NCBI RefSeq assembly: GCF_026013545.1
Contig: NZ_JAPDOG010000009.1
Location: forward strand, 62,001-126,000
Length of the DNA: 64,000 bases
DNA from: Defluviimonas salinarum
GTDB taxonomy: Bacteria > Pseudomonadota > Alphaproteobacteria > Rhodobacterales > Rhodobacteraceae
Direction: 5' to 3'
Shown here: positions 35,385 to 45,813 of the stretch, in pieces
How the letters are laid out: each line of letters opens with the position of its first letter
Position numbering within the stretch: the stretch's first letter is position 1
The notes under the pieces: model-generated
Databases searched by the model: none
What the model was told of the DNA's origin: nothing
What the model saw: only the letters and a program-made list of their open reading frames with translations
Position numbers and translations under genes: made by a program

Positions 35385-36650
35385 TCAGTCCAGCACGACG
35401 AGCGCGTGGCGCTTCTTGCCGGCGGTCAGCTTCAGCGGGGTGGCGAAATGGCCTGCGCCGAACATCTGTCCGGCATCGGCGGCGATCTCGTCGTTCACCC
35501 TTGCGCCGCCCTCGGCGATGAGCCGCTTGGCATCCTTGCCCGACTTCGCAAGGCCCGAGCGCACGAAGAGCTGGGCGAGGCTGATCCCGTCCGCAACATC
35601 CCCGGCCGAGAGCGCCAGCGTCGGCAGCTCCTCGCCGACGCCGCCGCGCTCGAAGACCTCGCGCGCGGTGGCCTCGGCCGCCACCGCCGCCTCGGCGCCG
35701 TGGGCGAGCGCGGTCACCGCGTTGGCGAGCACGATCTTGGCCTCGTTGATCTCGGCGCCTTCAAGCGCGCCGAGCCGGTCGCATTCCTCGACGTTGAGCT
35801 CTGTGTAGAGCTTGAGGAACCGCCCGACATCGGCATCGGTCGTATTGCGCCAGAACTGCCAGAACTCGTAGGGCGAGAGCATCTCGCCATTCAGCCAGAC
35901 CGCACCCGACTGGCTCTTGCCCATCTTCTTGCCGTCCGAGGTGGTCAGGAGCGGCGAGGTCAGCCCGTAGACCTCGTCGTCGAGGATCCGGCGGGTGAGG
36001 TCGATGCCGTTGACGATATTGCCCCACTGGTCCGATCCGCCCATCTGCAGGAGGCAGCCGTAGCGCCGGTGCAGTTCGAGGAAGTCGTAGGCCTGCAGGA
36101 TCATGTAGTTGAACTCGAGGAAGCTCAGGCTCTGCTCGCGGTCGAGCCGCGATTTGACGCTCTCGAACGACAGCATCCGGTTGACCGAGAAATGCCGCCC
36201 GATGTCGCGCAGGAAATCGAGGTAATTGAGCGTATCGAGCCACTCGGCGTTGTTGAGCATCAGGGCGTCGCTCGGCGCGTCGCCAAAGCTCACATAGGCC
36301 GAAAAGACCCGCTTGATGCCGGCGATGTTGTCGTCGATCTGGGCGGGCGTGAGGAGCGGCCGCTCCTCGGCCCGGAACGACGGATCGCCGACCTTGGTCG
36401 TGCCGCCGCCCATCAGGACCAGGGGCTTGTGGCCGGTCTTCTGCAGCCACCTGAGCATCATGATCTGGATCAGCGAGCCCACGTGCAGCGAGGGCGCCGT
36501 CGCGTCGAAGCCGATATAGGCCGGCACCACGCCCTTCGCCAAAGCCTCGTCCAGCCCCTGATAATCGGTGCAGTCGGCGAGGAAGCCGCGTTCCATCATC
36601 ACGCGCATGAAATCGGATTTCGGGTGGTAGGTCATCGCGGTCTCGTCCAT
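35385..36650 (-). CDS. tyrS: Tyrosyl-tRNA synthetase
   Basis: A 421-residue class I synthetase charging tRNA-Tyr. The HIGH-like motif is in [11 protein letters not shown], tyrosine binding is in LQAYDFLEL and GGSDQWGNI, and the KMSKS loop reads KKMGKS. The C-terminal S4-like RNA-binding domain ([22 protein letters not shown]) is present. Start codons at 36650 and 36635 are both possible; neither has a strong ribosome site. It is divergent from anmK with a 48-base gap. Confidence 0.95.
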   Translation of the reverse strand: MDETAMTYHPKSDFMRVMMERGFLADCTDYQGLDEALAKGVVPAYIGFDATAPSLHVGSLIQIMMLRWLQKTGHKPLVLMGGGTTKVGDPSFRAEERPLLTPAQIDDNIAGIKRVFSAYVSFGDAPSDALMLNNAEWLDTLNYLDFLRDIGRHFSVNRMLSFESVKSRLDREQSLSFLEFNYMILQAYDFLELHRRYGCLLQMGGSDQWGNIVNGIDLTRRILDDEVYGLTSPLLTTSDGKKMGKSQSGAVWLNGEMLSPYEFWQFWRNTTDADVGRFLKLYTELNVEECDRLGALEGAEINEAKIVLANAVTALAHGAEAAVAAEATAREVFERGGVGEELPTLALSAGDVADGISLAQLFVRSGLAKSGKDAKRLIAEGGARVNDEIAADAGQMFGAGHFATPLKLTAGKKRHALVVLD

Positions 36651-36698
36651 TCTCGTGCCGTAACCGCTATATCGGCGGGCGGGTCCGAGGGAAAGGGC

Positions 36699-37820
36699 AT
36701 GATGAAGGCAAAGGCGGTCTGGGCTCTGGGTGCCATGTCGGGAACCTCGCTCGACGGGGTGGACGCGGCGCTGGTGAAAACCGATGGCGAGCGCATTCAC
36801 GCCTTCGGCCGCACCGCCTACCGATCCTATTCGGATACAGAGCGCGGGGTGATCCGCGCCGCCCTCGGCCGCTGGCCCGGCGAGGCGGGCGTCGGCGAGG
36901 CCGCCGAGGTCGTCGAGACCGCCCATGCCGGGCTTCTCTCCACCCTCGCGGGCGAGACCGAGGTCGTTGGCTTCCACGGCCAGACGCTGGCCCATGATCC
37001 GGGCGGGCGCGGCACCCATCAGGCCGGCGACGGCGCGGTTCTGGCCGAGGTGCTCGGCCTGCCGGTCGTGTGGGATTTCCGCTCGACCGATGTGGAAATG
37101 GGCGGGCAGGGCGCGCCGCTTGCCCCCTTCTTCCATTTCGCCTGCGCGAAATGGATCGGCGCCACTCAGCCCCTCGCCTTCCTCAACCTCGGCGGGGTCG
37201 GCAACCTCACCTGGCTTGACCCGACCGCGCCCGCGCCGGACGCGCCCGGCGCCTGCCTCGCCTTCGACACCGGCCCCGCCAATGCGCCGGTCAACGATCT
37301 CATGCAGGCGCGGCGCGGCCTTGCGCTCGACGAGGGAGGCGCGCTCGCCGCCGGAGGCAAGCCCGACGAGGCGGTCGTCGCCCGCTTCCTCGATCACCGT
37401 TACTTCCGCAGGATGCCGCCGAAATCGCTCGACCGGAACGACTTCCACGGCCTCCTCGCCGCGGTCGAACATCTCGCCGACGCCGATGCCGCCGCGACCC
37501 TCACCGCCGCCGCCGCCGCCGCCGTGGCGCGGGGGGCCGAGCATTTCCCGGCCCCGGTCTCGCGGCTTCTGGTCACCGGCGGCGGGCGCCACAACGAAAC
37601 GCTTATGGCGATGCTCGCGCGCCTTATGGACTGCCCGGTCGAGCCGGTCGAGGCCGCGGGCCTTGATGGCGACATGCTCGAGGCGCAGGCCTTCGCCCAT
37701 CTCGCGGTGCGGGTGATGCGCGGGCTGCCGACTTCCTGCGCCACGACCACCGGGGTCGCGGCCGCGGTCGGCGGGGGGCGGGTCAGCCGGCCCGACGCCG
37801 CCGCTTCCGCGACTGGCTAA
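36699..37820 (+). CDS. anmK: Anhydro-N-acetylmuramic acid kinase
   Basis: A 373-residue sugar kinase that opens and phosphorylates anhydroMurNAc during cell-wall recycling. Motifs: [17 protein letters not shown] at the start, [35 protein letters not shown] and [22 protein letters not shown] lies upstream of two adjacent ATG codons (36699, 36702). The tyrS/anmK divergence is common in Rhodobacterales. The end overlaps the convergent rarD-like gene by 38 bases. Confidence 0.95.
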   Translation: MMKAKAVWALGAMSGTSLDGVDAALVKTDGERIHAFGRTAYRSYSDTERGVIRAALGRWPGEAGVGEAAEVVETAHAGLLSTLAGETEVVGFHGQTLAHDPGGRGTHQAGDGAVLAEVLGLPVVWDFRSTDVEMGGQGAPLAPFFHFACAKWIGATQPLAFLNLGGVGNLTWLDPTAPAPDAPGACLAFDTGPANAPVNDLMQARRGLALDEGGALAAGGKPDEAVVARFLDHRYFRRMPPKSLDRNDFHGLLAAVEHLADADAAATLTAAAAAAVARGAEHFPAPVSRLLVTGGGRHNETLMAMLARLMDCPVEPVEAAGLDGDMLEAQAFAHLAVRVMRGLPTSCATTTGVAAAVGGGRVSRPDAAASATG

Positions 37821-38706
37821 GCATCGAGCCGGTGTAGAGAACGAGCGCCGCCCAGATCATCGGGAAGGCCACGGCGCGGGCGCTGCCGAAGGGCTCGCCG
37901 AAGACGAAGACCGCGGTGAGGAAGATCATCGTCGGCGCGATGTATTGCATGATCGCGATGGTCGAGAGCCGGAGGAGCTTCGCGCCATTTGCATAGAGGA
38001 TAAGTGGTATCGCGGTCACCACGCCGCAGCCGAGAAGCATCGCCGTGTCGAAGGGCACGCCCTGCAGGAAATGGCTCTCGCCCTTTGCGGCCAGCCAGAT
38101 CACATAGGCAAGCGCCGGGGGCGTGAGCAGCAGCACCTCGAGCATGAAGCCCTGATTGGGTCCGATCGGCAGCTTCTTCTTGAGAAATGCGTAGCAACCC
38201 CAGGTCAAAGTCAGCGCCAGCGCGACGAAGGGCAGCCGCCCGGCCTCGACGGTCAGGATCGCCACCGCGACCGCGGCGAGACCGATCGCCAGCCATTGCG
38301 CCGGGCTAAGCCTTTCGCGCAGAAGCACCGCCCCGAGGAGGACCGAGAAGAGCGGATTGATGTAATAGCCGAGTGCTGCCTCGAGCGCCTGGCCCGAGCC
38401 GATCGCCCAGACATAGATGCCCCAGTTGAGCGAAATGAGCGCCGCCGTCACCACCGCCATCGCGACCATGCGCGGGCTGCGGAGTGCGGCACGCAGGTCC
38501 GCGGTGCGGCCGAGCGCGACGAGGATCAGGCCCGCGACCGGCACCGACCAGAGCACCCGGTGGGCGATGACCTCGGCCGGCGTCACATGGGCCAGCGCCT
38601 TCATGTAGAGCGGCAGGAAACCCCAGAGCAGATAGGCCGAAAGCGCGAAGCCGAAGCCGGCGAGGCTGTCGTCGTTCTTCGGGGCTTGAATCGGGGTATC
38701 GGTCAT
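37783..38706 (-). CDS. rarD: RarD-type EamA transporter
   Basis: A 307-residue drug/metabolite transporter with about ten membrane helices in two EamA halves. RarD signatures include [42 protein letters not shown] and [14 protein letters not shown]. The start at 38706 is chosen because the upstream extension is hydrophilic and atypical. The substrate is not known. Confidence 0.88.
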   Translation of the reverse strand: MTDTPIQAPKNDDSLAGFGFALSAYLLWGFLPLYMKALAHVTPAEVIAHRVLWSVPVAGLILVALGRTADLRAALRSPRMVAMAVVTAALISLNWGIYVWAIGSGQALEAALGYYINPLFSVLLGAVLLRERLSPAQWLAIGLAAVAVAILTVEAGRLPFVALALTLTWGCYAFLKKKLPIGPNQGFMLEVLLLTPPALAYVIWLAAKGESHFLQGVPFDTAMLLGCGVVTAIPLILYANGAKLLRLSTIAIMQYIAPTMIFLTAVFVFGEPFGSARAVAFPMIWAALVLYTGSMLSQSRKRRRRAG

Positions 38707-38805
38707 CGGCGGGCTCGGGATCGGGAACACCGCCTGCCTACCCGATCGGGCGGGGCGGCGCCATGCGAACATTGTGGCGGGTACATTGCGGGCCGGTGCC
38801 CGGCC

Positions 38806-39741
38806 TCAGCGGCGGCGGGCGAGGTAGTCGAGGGTGAAGGCGGCATAACTGTCGGCGGTGACCTTCAGCTCGTCCCGGATCAGCCGGTGCAGTGCGGGCA
38901 GCTTGTGGAACGGGACCGCCGGAAAGACGTGGTGCTCGACATGGTAGGGCATGTTCCAGGCGAGGAACCGCACGACCCGGGTGGTGAAGGTGGTTCGGGT
39001 GTTCTCGAACATGTTCGCGACCGTCGGGCAGTCGCCATGCTCGGCGAGGAGATAGAGCCGGAGGAACGGCTGGCCGAGGAGGGCCGGAACCAGCCAGACC
39101 CAGATGAGGACCGGCGACCAGAAAAGCGTGAGCGCCGCCACCGCGTAGAGCGCGAGCATCACGCGCGCCTCGCGCTCGGCGCGGCCGCGCGCGGCGTCGG
39201 GCAGGAAGGCGGGCCGCTCGCGCCCGAGCACCAGCCGCCAAAGAAGCCGCGCGTTGGCCCACCAGACCGGCAGGCCCAAGACATGCCGGACCCAGCCGCG
39301 CATATCCGTCGGCTTCTCGCCCTCGAGCTCGGGATCGCGGCCGGGGATGTTGGTGAAGCGGTGATGCGCGAGGTGGAAGTAGCGGAACCACTCGAAGGGC
39401 AGCAGGATCAGGACGCCGCAGACGCGACCGACCCAATCACTGAGGCGCGCCGACTGGAACGGCGTGCGGTGCGTGCATTCATGCTCGAGCGTGAAGAGGA
39501 AGATCACCAGCACGCCCTGGACCGGCAGGAGGAGCGGCCAGAACGGCACGCGGAGCGCGATGAGCGCGCCAGTCAGAAGGATGAGCCCGCCATGCAGCGC
39601 CAGATGGACGAGCCCCGCGCGGTCGCTCGTCCCGGTCAGCGCCGCCTTCTCGGCCACGGGCAGCGCGGCGAGAAACGACCGGTGGTCGATCTCCCCATGC
39701 GGTTTTCCACCCTGATGCGCTATACTGTCCTCGGAGGTCAT
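38806..39741 (-). CDS. Membrane fatty acid desaturase family protein
   Basis: A 311-residue integral-membrane di-iron enzyme. Three His boxes are present: HECTH, HLAHH and HVEHHVF, with an additional His in AEHGD, between pairs of hydrophobic helices. It could be a desaturase or a carotenoid/lipid hydroxylase. It is divergent from a globin gene; a shared dependence on oxygen is possible but not shown. Confidence 0.88.
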   Translation of the reverse strand: MTSEDSIAHQGGKPHGEIDHRSFLAALPVAEKAALTGTSDRAGLVHLALHGGLILLTGALIALRVPFWPLLLPVQGVLVIFLFTLEHECTHRTPFQSARLSDWVGRVCGVLILLPFEWFRYFHLAHHRFTNIPGRDPELEGEKPTDMRGWVRHVLGLPVWWANARLLWRLVLGRERPAFLPDAARGRAEREARVMLALYAVAALTLFWSPVLIWVWLVPALLGQPFLRLYLLAEHGDCPTVANMFENTRTTFTTRVVRFLAWNMPYHVEHHVFPAVPFHKLPALHRLIRDELKVTADSYAAFTLDYLARRR

Positions 39742-39860
39742 GGCGCATCCTCGCCGAAACCCCGCTCACCGGCAAGCGGGCCGCGGGGTTTGAGATGGGT
39801 CAAGGCGCGCCCCTGCCGGGTTAGGCAAAGTGGTGCGAAAACAAGCAGAAAGGACAATAG

Positions 39861-40277
39861 ATGACGGTAACCGCGCGGCAGTCCGCGATGATCCGCGAAA
39901 GCTTTCACCGGCTCAGGGAACGGCTCGAACCCGCTTCGGTCTATTTCTACGAGGCGCTGTTCCGCCGCGACCCCTCGCTACGGGCGATGTTCCGCGACGA
40001 CCTCGCGGGTCAGGGCATGAAGTTCATGACCACGCTCGGCATCGTGATCGAGAACCTCGAAAGCCCCGAGGCGCTGGGCGAGCGGTTCGCCGAGCTTGGC
40101 CGCGGCCATGCCCTGATCGGCGTCAAGGCCGCGCATTTCGCACCGATGGGCGAGGCGCTGATCGAGACCCTGCGCAACGAGCTCGGCGGCGAGTTCACAC
40201 CCGAGCTGGAAGAGGCCTGGCGCGCCGCCTATGCCGAGTTGTCGGAACGGGTGATCCGCCGCGGCGGGATCGAGTGA
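39861..40277 (+). CDS. Single-domain globin
   Basis: A 138-residue bacterial haemoglobin-like protein. The E-F region reads FAELGRGHALIGVKAAHFAPMGEAL, with His92 as the likely proximal haem ligand, and the B-C region reads VYFYEALFRRDPSLRAMF. There is no reductase domain, so it binds oxygen or NO with an external reductase. GAAAGGA precedes the ATG. Confidence 0.88.
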   Translation: MTVTARQSAMIRESFHRLRERLEPASVYFYEALFRRDPSLRAMFRDDLAGQGMKFMTTLGIVIENLESPEALGERFAELGRGHALIGVKAAHFAPMGEALIETLRNELGGEFTPELEEAWRAAYAELSERVIRRGGIE

Positions 40278-40309
40278 CCGGCTAGCTTTGTCGCGCAATC
40301 CATTGATCT

Positions 40310-40337
40310 AAAAAGAAAACCCGCCGGAGGCGGGTTT
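40310..40337 (-). terminator. Intrinsic terminator of eno
   Basis: A 9-bp stem AAACCCGCC/GGCGGGTTT (40317-40325 with 40329-40337). On the minus strand it is followed by TTTTCTTTTT (40319-40310). It also faces the globin gene, but the T-run on that side is only three bases. Confidence 0.85.
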
Positions 40338-40338
40338 G

Positions 40339-40370
40339 CCTCCGGCGGGGGTATTTGGACAATAGAGATA
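40339..40370 (+). repeat. Dispersed GTATTT repeat, copy D
   Basis: CCTCCGGCGGGGGTATTTGG followed by ACAATAGAGAT, directly between the eno terminator hairpin and the eno stop codon. In this copy the G/C inverted repeat is shared with the terminator stem. Confidence 0.65.
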
Positions 40371-41723
<1,353 letters not shown>

Positions 41724-42599
41724 TCACGCCGCCACCGCGGCGCGCGCCACCTTCCGCTCGCGCAGGTAGGTGTAGAAGGCCGCCGCGAGGATCAGCGCCG
41801 CCCCGGCGAGCGTCATTGCGTCGGGCCGTTCGGCGAAGACTGCGACCCCGATCGCGAGCGAGAAGACGAGCCGCGCATAGCGGAACGGCATCAGCGCCGA
41901 GGCGTCGGCATCGCGCATCGCCGCGACGATCGCGTAATAGCCCGCGGTGCCGCAGAGGATCGCGGCGCCGATCTGCGCGCCCGCGGTGGCGGTGATCGCC
42001 TCCGGCGCCGGCCCGATGACGAGCAGGAGCCCGCCCGCGACGACGAGCGCGAAGAAGCCGTGGAACGAGACCGCGAGCGAGGGCACCTCGGCCGGGATCC
42101 GCCGGGTGACGAGGTCGCGGAGCGCGATCGCCGCCACGGTGACGAGGACGAGCCCGGCCTCGGGCCGGAAGCCTTCCAGACTGGGGCGCAGGATCATCAG
42201 GACGCCCGCGAACCCCGCGCCGACCGCGCCCCAGCGCCGCCAGCCCACTGCCTCGCCGAAGACCAGCGCCGCGCCGGCCGTGACCGCGAGCGGCGTCGCC
42301 TGGAAGACCGCCGCGACGGTCGAGATCGGCACCAGCGACAGCGCGGTCACGAAGGAGACCGCCGCGACCGCCTCTGCGAGGCTGCGCAGCGCCACCTGGC
42401 GCACCGCGAGCGCCGCCCCGATCCGCCGCCAGCCGGCCGGTCCGGTCAGCGCCGCGAAGACCGCCGCACCGCCGAAGCCGAGGCAGATGAGCACCTGGCC
42501 GACCGGCAGGCTCGCGGTCAGCACCTTGATGAACGCGTCCTCGACCGAGAAGGCGGCCATCGAGAAGAGGACGAGAAGGATGCCGTGGAGGTTCTTCAT
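41724..42599 (-). CDS. DMT-family (EamA) transporter
   Basis: A roughly 291-residue protein with ten hydrophobic helices in two EamA repeats (ILLVLFSMAAFSVEDAFIKVL; TALSLVPISTVAAVFQATPLAV; CGTAGYYAIVAAMRDADASALMPFRY). It probably exports or imports small metabolites; the substrate is unknown. The start is uncertain: MKNLHG at 42599 is preferred over an upstream ATG at 42608, but neither has a strong ribosome site. Confidence 0.85.
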   Translation of the reverse strand: MKNLHGILLVLFSMAAFSVEDAFIKVLTASLPVGQVLICLGFGGAAVFAALTGPAGWRRIGAALAVRQVALRSLAEAVAAVSFVTALSLVPISTVAAVFQATPLAVTAGAALVFGEAVGWRRWGAVGAGFAGVLMILRPSLEGFRPEAGLVLVTVAAIALRDLVTRRIPAEVPSLAVSFHGFFALVVAGGLLLVIGPAPEAITATAGAQIGAAILCGTAGYYAIVAAMRDADASALMPFRYARLVFSLAIGVAVFAERPDAMTLAGAALILAAAFYTYLRERKVARAAVAA

Positions 42600-42739
42600 G
42601 CGGACCATCTTGCGCTCGGACGCGCCGTGCAGAGCGCAATCGGGCGCTCCGCGCAAGCGAATTCGCCCCCGGTGCGGGATGAAAGCCCCCTTGGCGGGGC
42701 GGCAAGGGCGCTCTACCAATTGCGAAAACGGGGATGACG

Positions 42740-44041
42740 ATGGGACTCGAGGACAGAAGCGGCTGGATCGCGCTGGCGGGGCAGGCGGCGGCGTTTCCCG
42801 CCGTCGCGGGCGATGTGACGGCGGAATATGCGATCGTCGGCGGCGGCGTGACCGGCCTCGCCGCGGCGCGCAGGTTGGCCGAAATCGCGCCCGGAAAGCG
42901 GATCGTGCTGATTGACGGCAAGCGGCTCGGGCAGGGGGCCAGCGCGCGCAATTCGGGCTTCGCCGTCGCCCATGAAAGCCCCGTCCATGCCGACCTCAGT
43001 TCTCCGGAAGGACGCGCACGTTACGCTCTGACGAACCGGATCGACCTCGCCGGCGTAGCCGAGCTTCACCGCCTCGTGGCGGCGCATCGCATCGACTGCG
43101 ACTGGGAGGACACCGGCACGATCTACGCCGCGCATAACGTGGCGAATTTCGACACGCTGCACCGGCACTGGAAAAGCTCTAAGGACCTCGGCATCGACGC
43201 GGAATTGATCGAGCGCGACGCCCTCGCGCGCCGCCTCGGCACCAGCCATTACGGCCTCGGCGTGGAGACCCGGGGTGGCGCGCTCCTGCAACCCGGCAAG
43301 CTCCTGCGTGGCCTCGTCGAGGCCCTCCCTCCCGCGGTCGAAGCCTTCGAAAATTCGCCGGTCCGGCGGATCGCCCGTGCTGGCGCGGGCTGGTCGCTTG
43401 AACTCGACCTCGGCACCGTCCGCGCGGCAAAGGTCATCGTCGGCGTCAACGCCTTCCTGCCGAGGCTCCGGCTGAAACGGATGCGGGTCTTCCCTCTCGC
43501 TTTGACGGCGAGCCTGACGCGTGCCTTGAGCGCGGAGGAGGAGGAACGGATCGGCCGACCCGACAGCTGGGGCATCCTCTCGCCACGCCCGCTCGGGGCC
43601 ACGGTGCGGCTGACACGGTCGCGCCGGATCCTGATCCGCAACACCGCCGAATACGCGCGTGGCGGGATCACGCCGGCGATGCTCGCGGCGCGGCGCCGGG
43701 TCCATGCCGAGGGGCTCGCCCGCCGCTTCCCCTTCCTCGGGGAGGCCGATATCGAGCACAGCTGGTCCGGTGCAGTCTGCATCAGCCGCAACGAACGGCC
43801 CGTCTTCGAGGAGACCGCGCCGAGCCTCTTCCTCTGCGGTTGCTACAACGCCTCGGGTCTGTCGCGCGGCACGATCCTCGGCCGCCTGATCGCGGATCTG
43901 GCCGAGGGCGGCGCTGACCCGCTGCTTGCTGACGCCATCGCGCTCGGCGGGCCGAGTCTGATCCCGCCGAGGCCGGTCTTCGATATCGGAGCGAAGCTCA
44001 GGCTAGCCTGGGAGCGGCGGCGCGGCGCGACCGAGATATAA
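42740..44041 (+). CDS. FAD-dependent oxidoreductase (DAO family)
   Basis: A 433-residue flavoprotein. The dinucleotide motif is IVGGGVTGLAAARRLAE (about residues 35-51), followed by SARNSGFAV as in PuuB/OrdL-type amine oxidases, and a C-terminal LFLCGCYNASGLSRG FAD motif. It probably oxidises an amine or amino acid. ACGGGG six bases before ATG 42740 makes this start better than the ATG at 42734. It is divergent from the EamA transporter, so a link in uptake and breakdown is possible. Confidence 0.87.
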   Translation: MGLEDRSGWIALAGQAAAFPAVAGDVTAEYAIVGGGVTGLAAARRLAEIAPGKRIVLIDGKRLGQGASARNSGFAVAHESPVHADLSSPEGRARYALTNRIDLAGVAELHRLVAAHRIDCDWEDTGTIYAAHNVANFDTLHRHWKSSKDLGIDAELIERDALARRLGTSHYGLGVETRGGALLQPGKLLRGLVEALPPAVEAFENSPVRRIARAGAGWSLELDLGTVRAAKVIVGVNAFLPRLRLKRMRVFPLALTASLTRALSAEEEERIGRPDSWGILSPRPLGATVRLTRSRRILIRNTAEYARGGITPAMLAARRRVHAEGLARRFPFLGEADIEHSWSGAVCISRNERPVFEETAPSLFLCGCYNASGLSRGTILGRLIADLAEGGADPLLADAIALGGPSLIPPRPVFDIGAKLRLAWERRRGATEI

Positions 44042-44055
44042 GCCCGAGCCCCGAG

Positions 44056-44469
44056 TCAGCTCTTCTTCAGCGGCACCCCGAACAGTTCCAGCCTGTGGCC
44101 CTTCAGCCGGTAGCCGAGGCGCTTGGCGATCTTGTCCTGCAGCGCCTCGATCTCCGCGTCGACGAACTCGATCACCTCGCCGGTCGTGAGGTCGATGAGA
44201 TGGTCGTGATGCTCACGCTCGGCATCCTCGTAGCGCGCCCGGCCGTCGCCGAATTCGAGCTTGTCGAGGATCCCCGCCTCGTCGAAGAGCTTCACCGTCC
44301 GGTAGACCGTCGCGAGCGAGATCTTCGGGTCGACGGCGCAGGCGCGGGCATAGAGCACCTCGGCATCCGGGTGGTCGTCGGATTCCTCCAGGACGCGCGC
44401 GATGACCCGCCGCTGCTCGGTCATCCTGAGGCCCTTGGCCTCGCAACGTTCGATGATCGACAGGCGCAT
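44056..44469 (-). CDS. Fur-family metalloregulator
   Basis: A 137-residue repressor. The winged-helix part contains GLRMTEQRRVIARVLEES and ISLATVYRTVKLF; the metal-binding region has EHHDHLIDL (His87, His88, His90) and HRLELFGVP. It has only Cys9 and Cys44 and so lacks the CxxC structural-zinc pairs of classical Fur. This fits alphaproteobacterial Fur/Mur, which often senses manganese, and not Irr, which has an HHH-type haem motif. The metal is inference. Confidence 0.88.
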   Translation of the reverse strand: MRLSIIERCEAKGLRMTEQRRVIARVLEESDDHPDAEVLYARACAVDPKISLATVYRTVKLFDEAGILDKLEFGDGRARYEDAEREHHDHLIDLTTGEVIEFVDAEIEALQDKIAKRLGYRLKGHRLELFGVPLKKS

Positions 44470-44638
44470 GGCCGCTCCGGACTTCGTGGTTCTAGCGGTT
44501 TAGGGGAAATCTCGCGGGGCGTGAAGGCCGAAATGCCGGGACGGCGACTGCGACGCGGAAGGGAATGGTAAGCCTCGCCCGTGACAGGTAACCCGGCCCC
44601 GCCCCCCCCGCCATCCCGGGTCCCGAGCGGCTGCGGGC

Positions 44639-45625
44639 TCAGACCGGCCAGATCCACCAGACATAGCCGCCGTATCCCGCGAGCAGCGCCGCCCCCTCGC
44701 GCCGGGTGATGCGAAAACCCGTATAGGCGGCGGCGATCAGCAGGACCGACATCAATACCATCGCCGGAATGTCGAACCCCACGATCTGCTCGGGCACCTC
44801 GGTCGGCGCGATCAGCGCGGTGGCACCGCCGATGCCGAGGATGTTGTAGATGTTCGAGCCGACGATGTTGCCGAAGGCGACGTCGCTCTGGCGGCGAATG
44901 GCGGCGACGACCGAGGTCACCAGCTCGGGCATCGAGGTCCCGACCGCGACGATGGTGAGCCCGATCACGGTCTCGGAGATCGCCATCGAACGCGCCAGTG
45001 CCACCGCGCCATCGACCAGGAAGCCGCCGCCGGCCATGACGAGGAGGAGCCCGCCGACCGCGGTCGCAAGCGACAGCGGCATGCCCGGCCCGGCCACGGG
45101 CGAGGGGGTGACCGCGGGATCGACGGCTTCGAGCGCCGCGGCCTTGTCGTAGGCCGCGCCGTGATCGGCGCCCGCCGACACCCGTTCCATCCGGAAGGCG
45201 AGATAGATGTAGACGGCGAGCGCCGCGACGAAGACCAGCCCGACGCCGCGCGACATCGGCATGGCCCAGGCGATCGCGGCGAAGGCCAGGGCGACGGCCA
45301 GCATGACGCCGCCGTCGCGGCGGAGCGCGGCCGAGCTGACCGCGATCGGCGCGAGCAGCGCCGCGGTGCCGCCGATCAGGAGGATGTTGGCGATGTTCGA
45401 GCCGACGATATTGCCGTAGGCGATGCCGGGCGAACCGGCCAGCGCGGCCCGGACCGAGGTCACGAGCTCGGGCATCGAGGTGCCGAAGCCCACCAGCGTG
45501 AGGCCGATCACCAGCGGCGAGACGCCGAGCCGCTCGGCGACGCGCACCGCGCCCCGCACCAGAAACTCGCCGCCGAGGACAAGGAGAACGAGACCGCCGA
45601 GGAGCGGGAGCCAGATGTCGAACAT
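44639..45625 (-). CDS. Sodium/calcium exchanger family antiporter
   Basis: A 328-residue CaCA/YrbG-type antiporter with ten or so membrane helices. The two alpha repeats are nearly identical: GFGTSMPELVTSVRAALAG with YGNIVGSNIANIL, and VGTSMPELVTSVVAAI with FGNIVGSNIYNIL. A hydrophilic loop at about residues 145-185 separates the halves. It most likely exchanges Ca2+ or K+ for Na+ or H+. Confidence 0.93.
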   Translation of the reverse strand: MFDIWLPLLGGLVLLVLGGEFLVRGAVRVAERLGVSPLVIGLTLVGFGTSMPELVTSVRAALAGSPGIAYGNIVGSNIANILLIGGTAALLAPIAVSSAALRRDGGVMLAVALAFAAIAWAMPMSRGVGLVFVAALAVYIYLAFRMERVSAGADHGAAYDKAAALEAVDPAVTPSPVAGPGMPLSLATAVGGLLLVMAGGGFLVDGAVALARSMAISETVIGLTIVAVGTSMPELVTSVVAAIRRQSDVAFGNIVGSNIYNILGIGGATALIAPTEVPEQIVGFDIPAMVLMSVLLIAAAYTGFRITRREGAALLAGYGGYVWWIWPV

Positions 45626-45813
45626 GGTGGGCCTTTATGTCGGTGGGAGCCGTCGGACCTAGATGCGGATCGCGCCACCACACCTGCAAGGGGGCGCCTG
45701 AAATAAAGCGCCGAGCGGGGGCGATCGCCCGCGCCGACCGACAGCGGCGATGTCGCGAACGGGAAAGACCGCCCGCCGCCCGGCTGAAAGGCTGGGTCCG
45801 ACAAGGAGGCGCC

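Noticed and set aside
35283-36698. Plus-strand open frame upstream of anmK
   Set aside because: It lies opposite tyrS, lacks any recognisable domain, and the homologous part of anmK begins only at 36699.
40300-40345. Shared bidirectional terminator for globin and eno
   Set aside because: The T-run is strong only on the eno side; on the globin side three T residues are too few for a confident call.
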